From an uncultured Pelagibacteraceae bacterium (GTDB lineage Bacteria > Pseudomonadota > Alphaproteobacteria > Pelagibacterales > Pelagibacteraceae): DNA of 6,548 bases. A model generated the notes under the pieces. That model saw nothing but the letters and a program-made list of their open reading frames with translations, was not told the DNA's origin and made no database searches. This document shows, piece by piece, positions 1-6,548 of this stretch (its first letter is position 1; every line of letters starts with the position of its first letter). The stretch spans positions 1 to 6,548 of the forward strand of contig CACPGM010000025.1 in NCBI GenBank assembly GCA_902633535.1. The letters run 5' to 3'. A program made the position numbers and the translations under genes.

Positions 1-10
1 TCTTTTTAAA

Positions 11-41
11 CTGTCAGATATTATGCTCATTGAAATATAAT
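11..41 (+). promoter_or_regulatory. Possible sigma70-type promoter for the uvrB run
   Basis: A perfect TATAAT hexamer lies at 36-41, with a weak -35 candidate CTGTCA at 11-16 (four of six consensus bases, 19-bp spacer). This would start transcription near 48 and leave a leader of about 18 nt before the uvrB ATG. The stretch is very AT-rich, so a chance TATAAT is quite possible. No alphaproteobacterial SOS box (GTTC-N7-GTTC or GAAC-N7-GTTC) is visible in the 65 bp before uvrB, so LexA control is not supported here. No Shine-Dalgarno sequence is seen before the ATG at 66. Confidence 0.3.
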
Positions 42-65
42 TTTAATCTACTAGTTTTATAGATA

Positions 66-2237
66 ATGCAGAATACTTATCAAGATTTAATTACAGCAGT
101 TCAGAATAAAAATCCTAAGATAAACCCCAAACTTGAGGGTGGAAAAAAATTTCATATGAAAACTGATTTTAAACCAGCTGGCGATCAACCTGAAGCAATT
201 AAACAATTAGTTAATGGTGCTAATAAAGATCTGCTTAGTCAAGTATTGCTTGGTGTAACCGGCTCAGGAAAAACATTTACAATGGCAAAAGTTATTGAAA
301 AAACTAACAGACCTGCATTAATACTTGCACCAAATAAAACTCTAGCAGCTCAATTGTATGGTGAAATGAAATCTTTTTTTCCTGATAATGCTGTTGAGTA
401 TTTTGTGTCTTATTATGATTATTATACTCCAGAGGCATATGTTCCGCGCTCAGACACCTACATTGAAAAAGAGGCATCGATTAATGAACAAATTGATCGA
501 ATGCGTCACTCAGCTACCAGATCTTTATTGGAAAGAGATGATGTAGTTATTGTTTCAAGCGTTTCATGTATTTATGGATTAGGTTCAGTTGAAGCATATA
601 GTAAAATGACCCTAAGTTTAAAAAATGGCTATGATTATAATAGAGAAGAATTGATAAAATCTTTAGTGGCACTTCAATATAAAAGAAATGATCAAAATTT
701 TTATAGAGGAACATTCAGAGCTAGAGGAGAATATCTAGAAATTTTTCCATCTCACCTGGAAGATCGTGCCTGGAGATTAAGTTTATTTGGAGATAAACTA
801 GAAAAAATTGAAGAGTTTGATCCGCTGACAGGTGATCTGGTAAGCGAACTTAATGTAATTAAAGTTTATGCTAATAGTCACTACATCACACCAAAACCAA
901 CAATTGAACAGGCAATAATACAAATTAAAAAGGAACTAGAAATAACTTTAAAAAAATTTAAAGAAGAAAAAAAATTACTTGAAGCACAAAGATTAGAAGA
1001 AAGAACTAAATTTGATTTAGAAATGATTGAGGCTACTGGTTCTTGTGCTGGAATTGAAAACTATTCAAGATTTTTATCTGGTAGAAAACCAGGAGAGCCA
1101 CCCCCTACTTTGTTTGAATATTTCCCTGACAATACATTAATTTTTGTTGATGAATGCCATGTAACAGTTCCGCAGCTAAACGGTATGTATAAAGGAGATA
1201 GATCTAGAAAAAGTAATCTTGCTGAATATGGTTTTAGATTACCTTCTTGTATGGATAATCGTCCTCTTAAATTTGAAGAGTGGGATGCAATGCGAACACA
1301 AACTGTTTTTGTATCTGCAACACCTGGACCTTGGGAATTAAAACAAACAAAAAATAAATTTGTAGAACAAGTTATTAGACCAACAGGATTAATTGATCCA
1401 CCAGTTGAAATAAGACCTGCTAAAAATCAAGTAGACGACTTAATGCATGAATGCAAAAAAGTAGTTGAAAATAACTATAGGGTACTAGTTACCACATTAA
1501 CTAAAAAAATGGCTGAAGATTTAACTGAATACCTTCATGAAAATGGTATTAAAGTAAGATATATGCACTCAGATATTGACACCTTAGAGCGTATTGAAAT
1601 CATGAGAGACCTAAGACTAGGTGTGTTTGATGTATTGGTTGGAATTAATCTTTTAAGAGAAGGACTTGATATACCAGAATGTGCATTGGTTGGGATTCTA
1701 GATGCAGACAAGGAAGGATTTTTAAGATCAGAAACTTCTTTAATACAAACAATTGGAAGAGCTGCTAGAAATTTGGATGGTAAAGTTATTCTTTATGCAG
1801 ACAAAGAAACTAAAAGTATTAAAAATGCGATTAAAGAAACAGATAGAAGAAGATCTATTCAAGTTGCATATAACAAAAAACATAAAATTGATGCAAAGAG
1901 TATTAAAAAAGAAATTGGTGATGTTTTAGAGAGTGTCTATGAAAAAGATTACGTCAAAGTTGGAACTGATGAAAATATTGGGGGCAATCTTAAAAAACAC
2001 CTAAAGGCCCTTAATAAAAGAATGAAAGAGTCTGCAACTAACCTTGAGTTTGAAGAAGCGGCTAAAATAAGAGATGAAATTAGAAAACTAGAGGCTTCTG
2101 AATTAGAAATTACTTTAAATCCTAAAGTAAAAAAATATAGTAATAAAAATAAAATTTATCCTAAAGGCAGATCTACAATGGGAATTCCTGGGACAAGAGC
2201 ACAGAAAGGTAAAAAAAAATGGAAACAAATAAGATAG
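66..2237 (+). CDS. uvrB: Excinuclease ABC subunit B (UvrB)
   Basis: This is the central helicase-like subunit of cytoplasmic nucleotide excision repair. It receives damaged DNA from UvrA, clamps it with a beta-hairpin and recruits UvrC. Visible in the 723 residues: Walker A GVTGSGKT (63-70); the hairpin [12 protein letters not shown] (116-127); Walker B VDECH (361-365), where the common form is DESH; helicase motif III SATP (417-420); motif [11 protein letters not shown] (561-569); and a C-terminal UVR domain (about 641-676) that contacts UvrC. Length is slightly above the usual 660-700 because of about 30 extra N-terminal residues. An internal ATG (156) would give the shorter bacterial form. 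I keep 66 because the GGKKF just before residue 31 resembles alphaproteobacterial UvrB, and an in-frame stop at 60-62 rules out anything longer. The 3' end overlaps the next reading frame by 19 bp. Confidence 0.97.
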   Translation: MQNTYQDLITAVQNKNPKINPKLEGGKKFHMKTDFKPAGDQPEAIKQLVNGANKDLLSQVLLGVTGSGKTFTMAKVIEKTNRPALILAPNKTLAAQLYGEMKSFFPDNAVEYFVSYYDYYTPEAYVPRSDTYIEKEASINEQIDRMRHSATRSLLERDDVVIVSSVSCIYGLGSVEAYSKMTLSLKNGYDYNREELIKSLVALQYKRNDQNFYRGTFRARGEYLEIFPSHLEDRAWRLSLFGDKLEKIEEFDPLTGDLVSELNVIKVYANSHYITPKPTIEQAIIQIKKELEITLKKFKEEKKLLEAQRLEERTKFDLEMIEATGSCAGIENYSRFLSGRKPGEPPPTLFEYFPDNTLIFVDECHVTVPQLNGMYKGDRSRKSNLAEYGFRLPSCMDNRPLKFEEWDAMRTQTVFVSATPGPWELKQTKNKFVEQVIRPTGLIDPPVEIRPAKNQVDDLMHECKKVVENNYRVLVTTLTKKMAEDLTEYLHENGIKVRYMHSDIDTLERIEIMRDLRLGVFDVLVGINLLREGLDIPECALVGILDADKEGFLRSETSLIQTIGRAARNLDGKVILYADKETKSIKNAIKETDRRRSIQVAYNKKHKIDAKSIKKEIGDVLESVYEKDYVKVGTDENIGGNLKKHLKALNKRMKESATNLEFEEAAKIRDEIRKLEASELEITLNPKVKKYSNKNKIYPKGRSTMGIPGTRAQKGKKKWKQIR

Positions 2238-2475
2238 TGATTACAGGTGGAGCTGGATTTATTGGATCACATATTTGTGAAGAGATCTTTGAAAAATTTC
2301 CTAAAAGTAAAATAGTAATAATAGATAAATTAACATACGCTGGAAAAAAAAAATATCTAAAAGAAATAATTAATTCAAAAAGAGTAAAATTTTTTAGGGA
2401 GATATTGCTAAACCTGATACATACTCCAAATTAATGAAAATACTTTTATCTTTAAATAAAAAGATTAAAAAATAG
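2219..2475 (+). pseudogene. Truncated, frameshifted remnant of an NAD-dependent epimerase/dehydratase (RmlB-like N-terminus)
   Basis: Only the first beta-alpha-beta unit of a sugar-nucleotide epimerase/dehydratase survives. The open frame 2219-2434 (71 residues) has the NAD-binding GGAGFIG glycines (10-16) and IDKLTYAG (35-42), a signature of dTDP-glucose 4,6-dehydratases. After codon 60 (2396-2398) the frame turns to unrelated residues and stops at 2432-2434. In the next frame from 2398 the sequence reads GDIAKPDTYSKL, and GDI is the motif expected at this point in the fold. One extra G in the run at 2397-2399 would restore it. Even then the product ends at 2473-2475 with 85 residues, against about 330-350 for the family, so the catalytic Tyr-x3-Lys and the substrate domain are absent. 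The start overlaps uvrB by 19 bp and has AAGG (2206-2209) about 9 nt upstream. The intact frame would end 2 bp before the next gene. Most likely non-functional; a short translated peptide cannot be excluded. Confidence 0.75.
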
Positions 2476-2477
2476 AT

Positions 2478-3227
2478 ATGTCTAAAAAAATAATAATTAC
2501 AGGTGGTGCAACTAGAATTGGTGCTGCAATTGCAAGAAGACTGTCTGGTGCAAATATAGAAATTGTTATCCATTACAATAAATCTAAAAATAAAGCTGAA
2601 AAACTTAAAAAAGAATTATCAAAAAATAAAACAAAAGTTTATTTGATTAAAGGTGATCTTTCAAAAGAAAAAGATTTAAAAAGAATTATCAAATTTTCAA
2701 AATCAAAACTAAAATATTTTGATTGTTTGATAAACAATGCATCGTTATTTGAAAACGATAATTTAATAAATTTTACATCAAAAAGTTGGAGCCAACACCT
2801 AAATATTAATTTAAAAGCTCCTGCCTGTTTAACTAAAGAATTTGCCAAAAATACAAGAGGTAAAAAAAATAATATTATCAATATAATTGACCAAAGAGTT
2901 TTTAAATTAACTCCTTTTTTCTTTTCATATACATTAAGTAAAACTGGACTTTACACTTTGACTAAAACAAGTGCTATGAGTTTATCTCCAAATATTAGAG
3001 TAAATGGAATAGCTCCTGGGCCAACAATTAAAAATAAACGTCAATCAAATAAACATTTTAAAAAACAATATTTAGCTACTCCTTTAAAGCAACAGGTGGA
3101 TGTTATAGAAATATGTAATGCTGTTGACTTTTTTATTAAAAACAGCTCTATTACAGGTCAAGTATTAGCTATTGATAGTGGACAGAATTTGAACTGGCAA
3201 ACACCAGATGTAATAGGAAAAGAATGA
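2478..3227 (+). CDS. Short-chain reductase of pteridine reductase (PTR1/FolM) type
   Basis: A 249-residue cytoplasmic Rossmann-fold SDR, normal length. The N-terminus has TGGATRIG (8-15); the TGxxxRxG form with Arg, instead of TGxxxGxG, marks pteridine reductases. HYNKS (32-36) aligns with the HYHRS segment that binds the NADPH 2'-phosphate in Leishmania PTR1. NNAS is at 86-89. The catalytic set appears to be Asp138, Tyr151 and Lys155, with the D-x12-Y-x3-K spacing of PTR1 (Asp181, Tyr194, Lys198) and no catalytic Ser. IRVNGIAPGP (173-182) and TGQVLAIDSGQNL (226-238) complete the fold. The likely reaction is NADPH-dependent reduction of a dihydropterin or dihydrofolate. The ATGA overlap with folB supports a role in pterin/folate metabolism. 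Which substrate it uses (dihydromonapterin, dihydrofolate or both) cannot be read from sequence. It begins 2 bp after the epimerase remnant, with no clear Shine-Dalgarno. A generic 3-oxoacyl-ACP reductase is less likely because of Asp138 and Arg13. Confidence 0.88.
   Translation: MSKKIIITGGATRIGAAIARRLSGANIEIVIHYNKSKNKAEKLKKELSKNKTKVYLIKGDLSKEKDLKRIIKFSKSKLKYFDCLINNASLFENDNLINFTSKSWSQHLNINLKAPACLTKEFAKNTRGKKNNIINIIDQRVFKLTPFFFSYTLSKTGLYTLTKTSAMSLSPNIRVNGIAPGPTIKNKRQSNKHFKKQYLATPLKQQVDVIEICNAVDFFIKNSSITGQVLAIDSGQNLNWQTPDVIGKE
3215..3218 (+). promoter_or_regulatory. Shine-Dalgarno site for folB
   Basis: AGGA lies 5 nt before the ATG at 3224, inside the last codons of the upstream reductase. 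Together with the ATGA stop/start overlap it supports this start for folB and suggests translational coupling. Most other starts in the window lack a clear Shine-Dalgarno, so this one stands out. Confidence 0.5.
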
Positions 3228-3649
3228 AGAAAAGTAGTTTAAAGGTTGTAAAAATAGATGAAAACAAAAGTCTATTTAATTACGAAAAAAAAATTTTAAT
3301 CAAAAAATTAATATTAGATTTAAAACTTGGTTATTATGAATTTGAAAAAAAAAATCCACAAAAAGTAAAATTCAGCCTTGAGATCTATTACGAAGATAAA
3401 AAGCCTACAAATGATAAAGACATAAAATCTATTGTAAACTATGGACAGGTTGTAAAATTGATTAAAAAACTTACTAAAAACAAGCATTATAATTTTTTAG
3501 AAACTCTTGCGGAGGATGTTTTTGATGTCTTGTTTAAAGATAAACGTATTGGCAAAATAATGCTTCGAATTGAAAAGCTAGAGATATTAAAAGAATGTAC
3601 CTCTGTTGGTATTCAAATTACCAAAAAAAGAAGTCATGAAAAGCTCTGA
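3224..3649 (+). CDS. folB: Dihydroneopterin aldolase (FolB)
   Basis: FolB converts 7,8-dihydroneopterin to 6-hydroxymethyl-7,8-dihydropterin and glycolaldehyde in folate synthesis, usually as a cytoplasmic octamer. The family core starts near residue 24: [20 protein letters not shown] (24-43) matches the opening strand with its G-x-Y/W-E turn, followed by QKVKFSLEI (46-54). [10 protein letters not shown] (71-80) matches the conserved D/N-Y segment, FLETLAEDV (91-99) the LEtlAe helix, and [17 protein letters not shown] (116-132) the last strand carrying the catalytic lysine (probably Lys118). The usual Pro after that Lys is Leu here. At 141 residues it is longer than the typical 115-125, mainly because of about 22 lysine-rich residues at the N-terminus; no internal Met offers a shorter start before the core. 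It overlaps the upstream reductase by 4 bp and uvrC by 14 bp. FolB is related to FolX epimerases, but reductase context and motifs favour FolB. Confidence 0.85.
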   Translation: MKKSSLKVVKIDENKSLFNYEKKILIKKLILDLKLGYYEFEKKNPQKVKFSLEIYYEDKKPTNDKDIKSIVNYGQVVKLIKKLTKNKHYNFLETLAEDVFDVLFKDKRIGKIMLRIEKLEILKECTSVGIQITKKRSHEKL

Positions 3650-5471
3650 ACTTGGAAAAGAAGTAATCAAAAAAGAACTTCCATTAATTCCCAAAAGCCC
3701 TGGTGTTTACCAAATGCTAAATCATAAAGACGACATTCTTTATGTTGGAAAAGCTAAAAATTTACCAAATAGATTAAAAAGTTATGTTGCTGAAAAAAAT
3801 CATATCATTCGAACTGAGAGAATGTTGTCTCAAACTTTTAAAATTGAAATTACGACTACGGAAAATGAAAGTGAAGCCCTACTTTTAGAGGCTAATTTAA
3901 TCAAGAAACATAAACCAAAATTTAATATTTTACTAAAAGATGACAAATCATTTCCTTTCATATTTATTGGTGAAAAAGAACAATGGCCAAGAGTCACAAA
4001 ACATAGAGGCAAAAAAGAAAAAGAAGGATTTTACTTTGGTCCTTTTGCCTCTGCAGGTACCGCAAACTGGACTATTAAAATGCTTCAAAAAATATTTCAA
4101 TTAAGAGTTTGTGATGATGGAACTTTTAAAAATAGAAAAAGACCTTGTATACTTTACCAAATTAAAAGATGTTCAGGTCCTTGTGTAGGATACATAAATA
4201 AAACTGATTATAAAAAATCAGTAGACCAGGCAATTCAATTCGTTTCAGGTAAATCAAGGGATATCCAAAAAAATCTTTCTAAAGAGATGGAAGTAGCAAG
4301 CGATAAACTTGATTTTGAAAAAGCTTCAATTTTAAGAGATAGAATAAAATCTTTAAATATTATTCAATCTTCTCAAAGAATTAATGAAGCTAACCTTGTT
4401 GATGCTGATGTAATAGCTGGATATAAAGAATCTGGTAAAACTTGTATTCAAGTATTTTTTTATAGATCAAAACAGAACTGGGGTAATCAAGCCTACTTTC
4501 CAAAACATGATCCAGATCAAGATGTTTCAGAAATTATGTCTTCTTTTTTAATGCAATTTTATGAAAATAAAACTGTGCCTAAATTAGTTATTATCAATAG
4601 TGATATTAAAGATAAAAGACTAATAGAAGAAACTTTGAGTAAAAAAGAAGGAAGCACAATTTCTATCAATACTGCAAAAAAGGGGACTAAAGCAAAAGTT
4701 TTAGCAATGGCTAAAAAAAACGCAAAAGAATCTTTAAATAGAAAACTTTATGAAACAAATAACAATAAAAGTTTATTTGAGGAAGTTGCTAAAAAATTCA
4801 ATTTAAAAAGTTCAATCAATTTAGTTGAAGTTTATGATAATAGCCATATTTCAGGAACTAATAGTATTGGGGCTATGGTTACCTTTGGTAATGAAGGTTT
4901 CGTTAAAAAGAGATATCGAAAATTTGATATAAAAACAAAAGGAGCCGAGCAAGATGACTTTGCGATGCTTAGAGAGGTTTTATCAAGAAGATTTAAAAGA
5001 GCAATTTTAGAGAAAGGAAATTATTTATCATTACCAGATTTAATATTAATTGATGGTGGAAAGGGACAATATTCTTCAGCGAAAGAAGTATTGGACGAGT
5101 TGGGCTTTCATGATCTTCCAATGATTGCTATTGCTAAAGGTAAATTGCGAAATAGTGGAGATGAAACTTTCTTCTATAATGGTAAAAGCTACAAATTTGA
5201 AAAAAATGATCCAGCTTTATTTTTTATGCAAAGACTTAGAGACGAAGCACACAGATTTGCGATTACCTCTCATAGAGCTAAAAGAGCTAAAGGACTATCA
5301 AAATCATTGCTAGATCAAATAGATGGCATAGGTGCTGTTAGAAAAAGGGCTCTGTTAAACCATTTTGGTTCTGCAAGATCTGTTGAGTCTGCTAGTTTTG
5401 ATGAGATAAAATCTGTAGAAGGTGTTGAAGAAAAAGTTGCAAAAAAGATATATAACTTTTTTCACGAATAA
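3636..5471 (+). CDS. uvrC: Excinuclease ABC subunit C (UvrC)
   Basis: This is the dual-incision nuclease of nucleotide excision repair, cutting on both sides of a lesion held by UvrB. In the 611-residue form from ATG 3636: GIY-YIG nuclease for the 3' cut with SPGVYQM (21-27), [13 protein letters not shown] (35-47) and the metal-binding Glu in LLLEANLIK (Glu85); four cysteines at 159, 171, 179 and 183, with the 12-8-4 spacing of the [4Fe-4S] cysteines reported for E. coli UvrC; UVR domain (about 214-240) that pairs with UvrB; RNase H-like domain for the 5' cut with Asp401 (YDNSHISG), Asp473 (LIDGGKGQ) and His539 (RDEAHRFA); and tandem helix-hairpin-helix motifs (about 557-608). Normal length. 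A TTG at 3606 would add 10 residues, but ATG 3636 is closer to the family start and has AGAAG just upstream. It overlaps folB by 14 bp and ends 2 bp before pgsA. Confidence 0.97.
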   Translation: MKSSELGKEVIKKELPLIPKSPGVYQMLNHKDDILYVGKAKNLPNRLKSYVAEKNHIIRTERMLSQTFKIEITTTENESEALLLEANLIKKHKPKFNILLKDDKSFPFIFIGEKEQWPRVTKHRGKKEKEGFYFGPFASAGTANWTIKMLQKIFQLRVCDDGTFKNRKRPCILYQIKRCSGPCVGYINKTDYKKSVDQAIQFVSGKSRDIQKNLSKEMEVASDKLDFEKASILRDRIKSLNIIQSSQRINEANLVDADVIAGYKESGKTCIQVFFYRSKQNWGNQAYFPKHDPDQDVSEIMSSFLMQFYENKTVPKLVIINSDIKDKRLIEETLSKKEGSTISINTAKKGTKAKVLAMAKKNAKESLNRKLYETNNNKSLFEEVAKKFNLKSSINLVEVYDNSHISGTNSIGAMVTFGNEGFVKKRYRKFDIKTKGAEQDDFAMLREVLSRRFKRAILEKGNYLSLPDLILIDGGKGQYSSAKEVLDELGFHDLPMIAIAKGKLRNSGDETFFYNGKSYKFEKNDPALFFMQRLRDEAHRFAITSHRAKRAKGLSKSLLDQIDGIGAVRKRALLNHFGSARSVESASFDEIKSVEGVEEKVAKKIYNFFHE

Positions 5472-5473
5472 TT

Positions 5474-6058
5474 ATGCTTAAGAAAATTCCAAACATATTA
5501 ACAATTGGGCGAATTTTAATTGTTCCATTTTTTGTACTGGCTTTTTATTTACCAGGTTTTTATGGTGACCTTACTGCTTTAATCTTATTTATCGTTGCTT
5601 CGTTTACTGACTTTTTAGATGGAATGTTGGCTAGACTGTTAGGAGAAGAGTCAAAACTTGGTGAATTATTAGATCCTATTGCAGATAAAATTATTGTTGC
5701 AACCGCCTTAATTCTTTTGGTTATGGATGGTACAATTCGACATTATGAAGTTATTGCGGCTATAATAATTCTCACGAGAGAAATTTTAATTTCTGGCTTA
5801 AGAGAATTTTTAGCAAAAGGAAAAATTAAACTTCCCGTTTCAAATTTAGCTAAACTAAAAACTGTTTTACAAATGGTGTCTATTGCTCTTTTGCTCTCTG
5901 GAGAAACAGGAAATAAGATTATAAATTTTCAAGAATATAATGCTCAAACTATAGGTATAATTCTTTTATGGCTTTCTGCGGCCTTAACTCTTTTTACAGG
6001 TTATGAATATATCCGTAAAGGAATTGATCATGCAATATCTGAGGACAATAAAGATTAA
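5474..6058 (+). CDS. pgsA: CDP-diacylglycerol--glycerol-3-phosphate 3-phosphatidyltransferase (PgsA)
   Basis: An integral membrane enzyme that joins CDP-diacylglycerol and sn-glycerol 3-phosphate to give phosphatidylglycerophosphate and CMP, the committed step to phosphatidylglycerol and cardiolipin. The 194 residues carry the complete CDP-alcohol phosphotransferase signature D-x2-D-G-x2-A-R-x8-G-x3-D-x3-D: Asp46, Asp49, Gly50, Ala53, Arg54, Gly63, Asp67, Asp71. The start MLKKIPNILTIGRI is typical of PgsA, as is LTREILISGLREFLA (100-114). About five or six hydrophobic segments are visible (roughly 14-28, 34-48, 73-86, 92-110, 130-142 and 158-176). Length is normal. It lies 2 bp after uvrC with no obvious Shine-Dalgarno, so coupled translation is likely; uvrC-pgsA adjacency is widespread in proteobacteria. 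Its stop is 8 bp from the converging ilvE stop, and no clear terminator hairpin lies between. Confidence 0.96.
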   Translation: MLKKIPNILTIGRILIVPFFVLAFYLPGFYGDLTALILFIVASFTDFLDGMLARLLGEESKLGELLDPIADKIIVATALILLVMDGTIRHYEVIAAIIILTREILISGLREFLAKGKIKLPVSNLAKLKTVLQMVSIALLLSGETGNKIINFQEYNAQTIGIILLWLSAALTLFTGYEYIRKGIDHAISEDNKD

Positions 6059-6066
6059 GTTGTTTT

Positions 6067-6548
6067 TTACTTTTTAACTAGAGCTTGATAGCTTTCATTT
6101 AAATCAATTATAACATCACAAACTTTAAATTGATTTTCAGCTATACAAGATACAGGTGTAACTTCTGCTGCTGTACCTGTTAGAAAGCATCCATCAAAAC
6201 TTTTTAATTCTTCTGGTTTAATTTTTCTCTCATGAACTTTAATATTCTTGGATTTTGCAATTTCAATAACTGTTCTTCTAGTTATCCCATCCAAAAATGA
6301 GTCTGGAACGGGAGTGTGAAGTTCTCCATTTTTATCTTTGAAAAAAATATTTGCTCCAGTTGCTTCAGCAATATTACCTTCATGATCCAACATTAGTGAG
6401 TCTGTATAACCCTGTTTTTCTGCTTCATGTTTTGATAGAGTACAAATCATATAAAGTCCTGATGCTTTTGTATCCCATGGTATTGTGTTAGGTGCTGGTC
6501 TTCGCCAACTTGAAATATTTAATTTTATACCTTCAACTTTAAGCTTTG
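6067..6548 (-). CDS. ilvE: Branched-chain amino acid aminotransferase (IlvE), C-terminal part, cut by window end
   Basis: A PLP-dependent class IV aminotransferase that transfers amino groups between glutamate and the 2-oxo acids of leucine, isoleucine and valine. The frame stays open from the stop at 6067-6069 to the window edge, giving 159 visible residues of about 290-310; the start lies outside. A Met codon at 6448-6450 is internal, not the start, because conserved sequence continues upstream of it (ISSWRRPAPNTIPWDTKASG). The PLP Schiff-base lysine is probably the Lys in TKASGLY (codon 6466-6468). NIAEATGANIFF contains the conserved Glu (codon 6364-6366) matching the SEGAGENLF region of E. 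coli IlvE. FLDGITRRTVIEIAK and LTGTAAEVTPV are the family's phosphate- and substrate-loop segments. A D-amino acid transaminase or 4-amino-4-deoxychorismate lyase shares the fold, but these motifs favour IlvE. It converges on pgsA and is a separate transcription unit whose promoter is outside the window. Confidence 0.93.
   Translation of the reverse strand, partial: KLKVEGIKLNISSWRRPAPNTIPWDTKASGLYMICTLSKHEAEKQGYTDSLMLDHEGNIAEATGANIFFKDKNGELHTPVPDSFLDGITRRTVIEIAKSKNIKVHERKIKPEELKSFDGCFLTGTAAEVTPVSCIAENQFKVCDVIIDLNESYQALVKK

Noticed and set aside
11..26. LexA-type CTG-N10-CAG box upstream of uvrB
   Set aside because: CTG at 11-13 is followed ten bases later by TGC, not CAG, and the alphaproteobacterial GTTC-based box is also absent.
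2211..2399. Poly-A slippage (A9 at 2211-2219, A10 at 2344-2353) as a programmed way to rescue the epimerase fragment
   Set aside because: One extra A in the A10 run leads to a TAA within about a dozen codons, and an extra T in the T6 run at 2390-2395 makes an immediate TAG. Only a change in the short G run restores the frame, and the rest of the gene would still be missing.
2240..2506. 11-bp direct repeat ATTACAGGTGG at 2240-2250 and 2496-2506
   Set aside because: Both copies encode the same Ile-Thr-Gly-Gly of a Rossmann nucleotide-binding loop, so shared coding constraint explains the match. The repeats do not flank the apparent missing part of the epimerase.
2639..2881. 80-residue open frame on the minus strand inside the pteridine reductase gene
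   Set aside because: It lies fully antisense to a well-supported gene and shows no recognisable motif; it is hydrophobic only because it is the complement of an A-rich coding strand.
3606..3635. Ten-residue N-terminal extension of UvrC from TTG 3606
   Set aside because: The extension overlaps folB further and resembles nothing in UvrC. The ATG at 3636 gives a family-like N-terminus.
6056..6085. Bidirectional terminator between pgsA and ilvE
   Set aside because: The region is T-rich, but only a 4-bp AGTT/AACT pairing with a long loop can be drawn, with no GC-rich stem. Not supportable as an intrinsic terminator.

Overview
This is an AT-rich (roughly 30% G+C by eye), gene-dense stretch of bacterial chromosome. 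Protein features point to an alphaproteobacterium. UvrB has the N-terminal stretch ending in GGKxF before its first conserved block, plus [18 protein letters not shown]. The aminotransferase has WRRPAPNTIP and KASGLYMICTLSKHEA. Low G+C, overlapping genes and almost no spacers fit a streamlined marine lineage of the SAR11/Pelagibacterales type. The lineage is an inference from style and residues, not from a marker gene.

Layout: 1-65 is a short leader with a possible sigma70-type promoter. A same-strand run follows: uvrB (66-2237), a broken N-terminal fragment of an NAD-dependent sugar-nucleotide epimerase/dehydratase (2219-2475), a short-chain reductase of pteridine reductase (PTR1/FolM) type (2478-3227), folB (3224-3649), uvrC (3636-5471) and pgsA (5474-6058). 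Neighbours overlap or lie 2 bp apart, so they are probably co-transcribed. Facing them, 8 bp beyond pgsA, is the 3' part of ilvE on the minus strand (6067-6548), which runs off the window.

Three functions are interleaved. UvrB and UvrC are the damage-loading and dual-incision subunits of nucleotide excision repair; uvrA is not in the window. The pteridine reductase and FolB form a small pterin/folate module. PgsA makes phosphatidylglycerophosphate for membrane lipids. IlvE performs the last transamination in branched-chain amino acid synthesis.

I see no new system, mobile element, CRISPR array or RNA gene. The points most worth a second look are the decayed epimerase fragment, where one missing G after codon 60 destroys a recognisable GDI motif, and the short-chain reductase, whose Asp-Tyr-Lys catalytic set and NADPH-type binding motifs match pteridine reductases rather than ordinary Ser-Tyr-Lys SDR enzymes.
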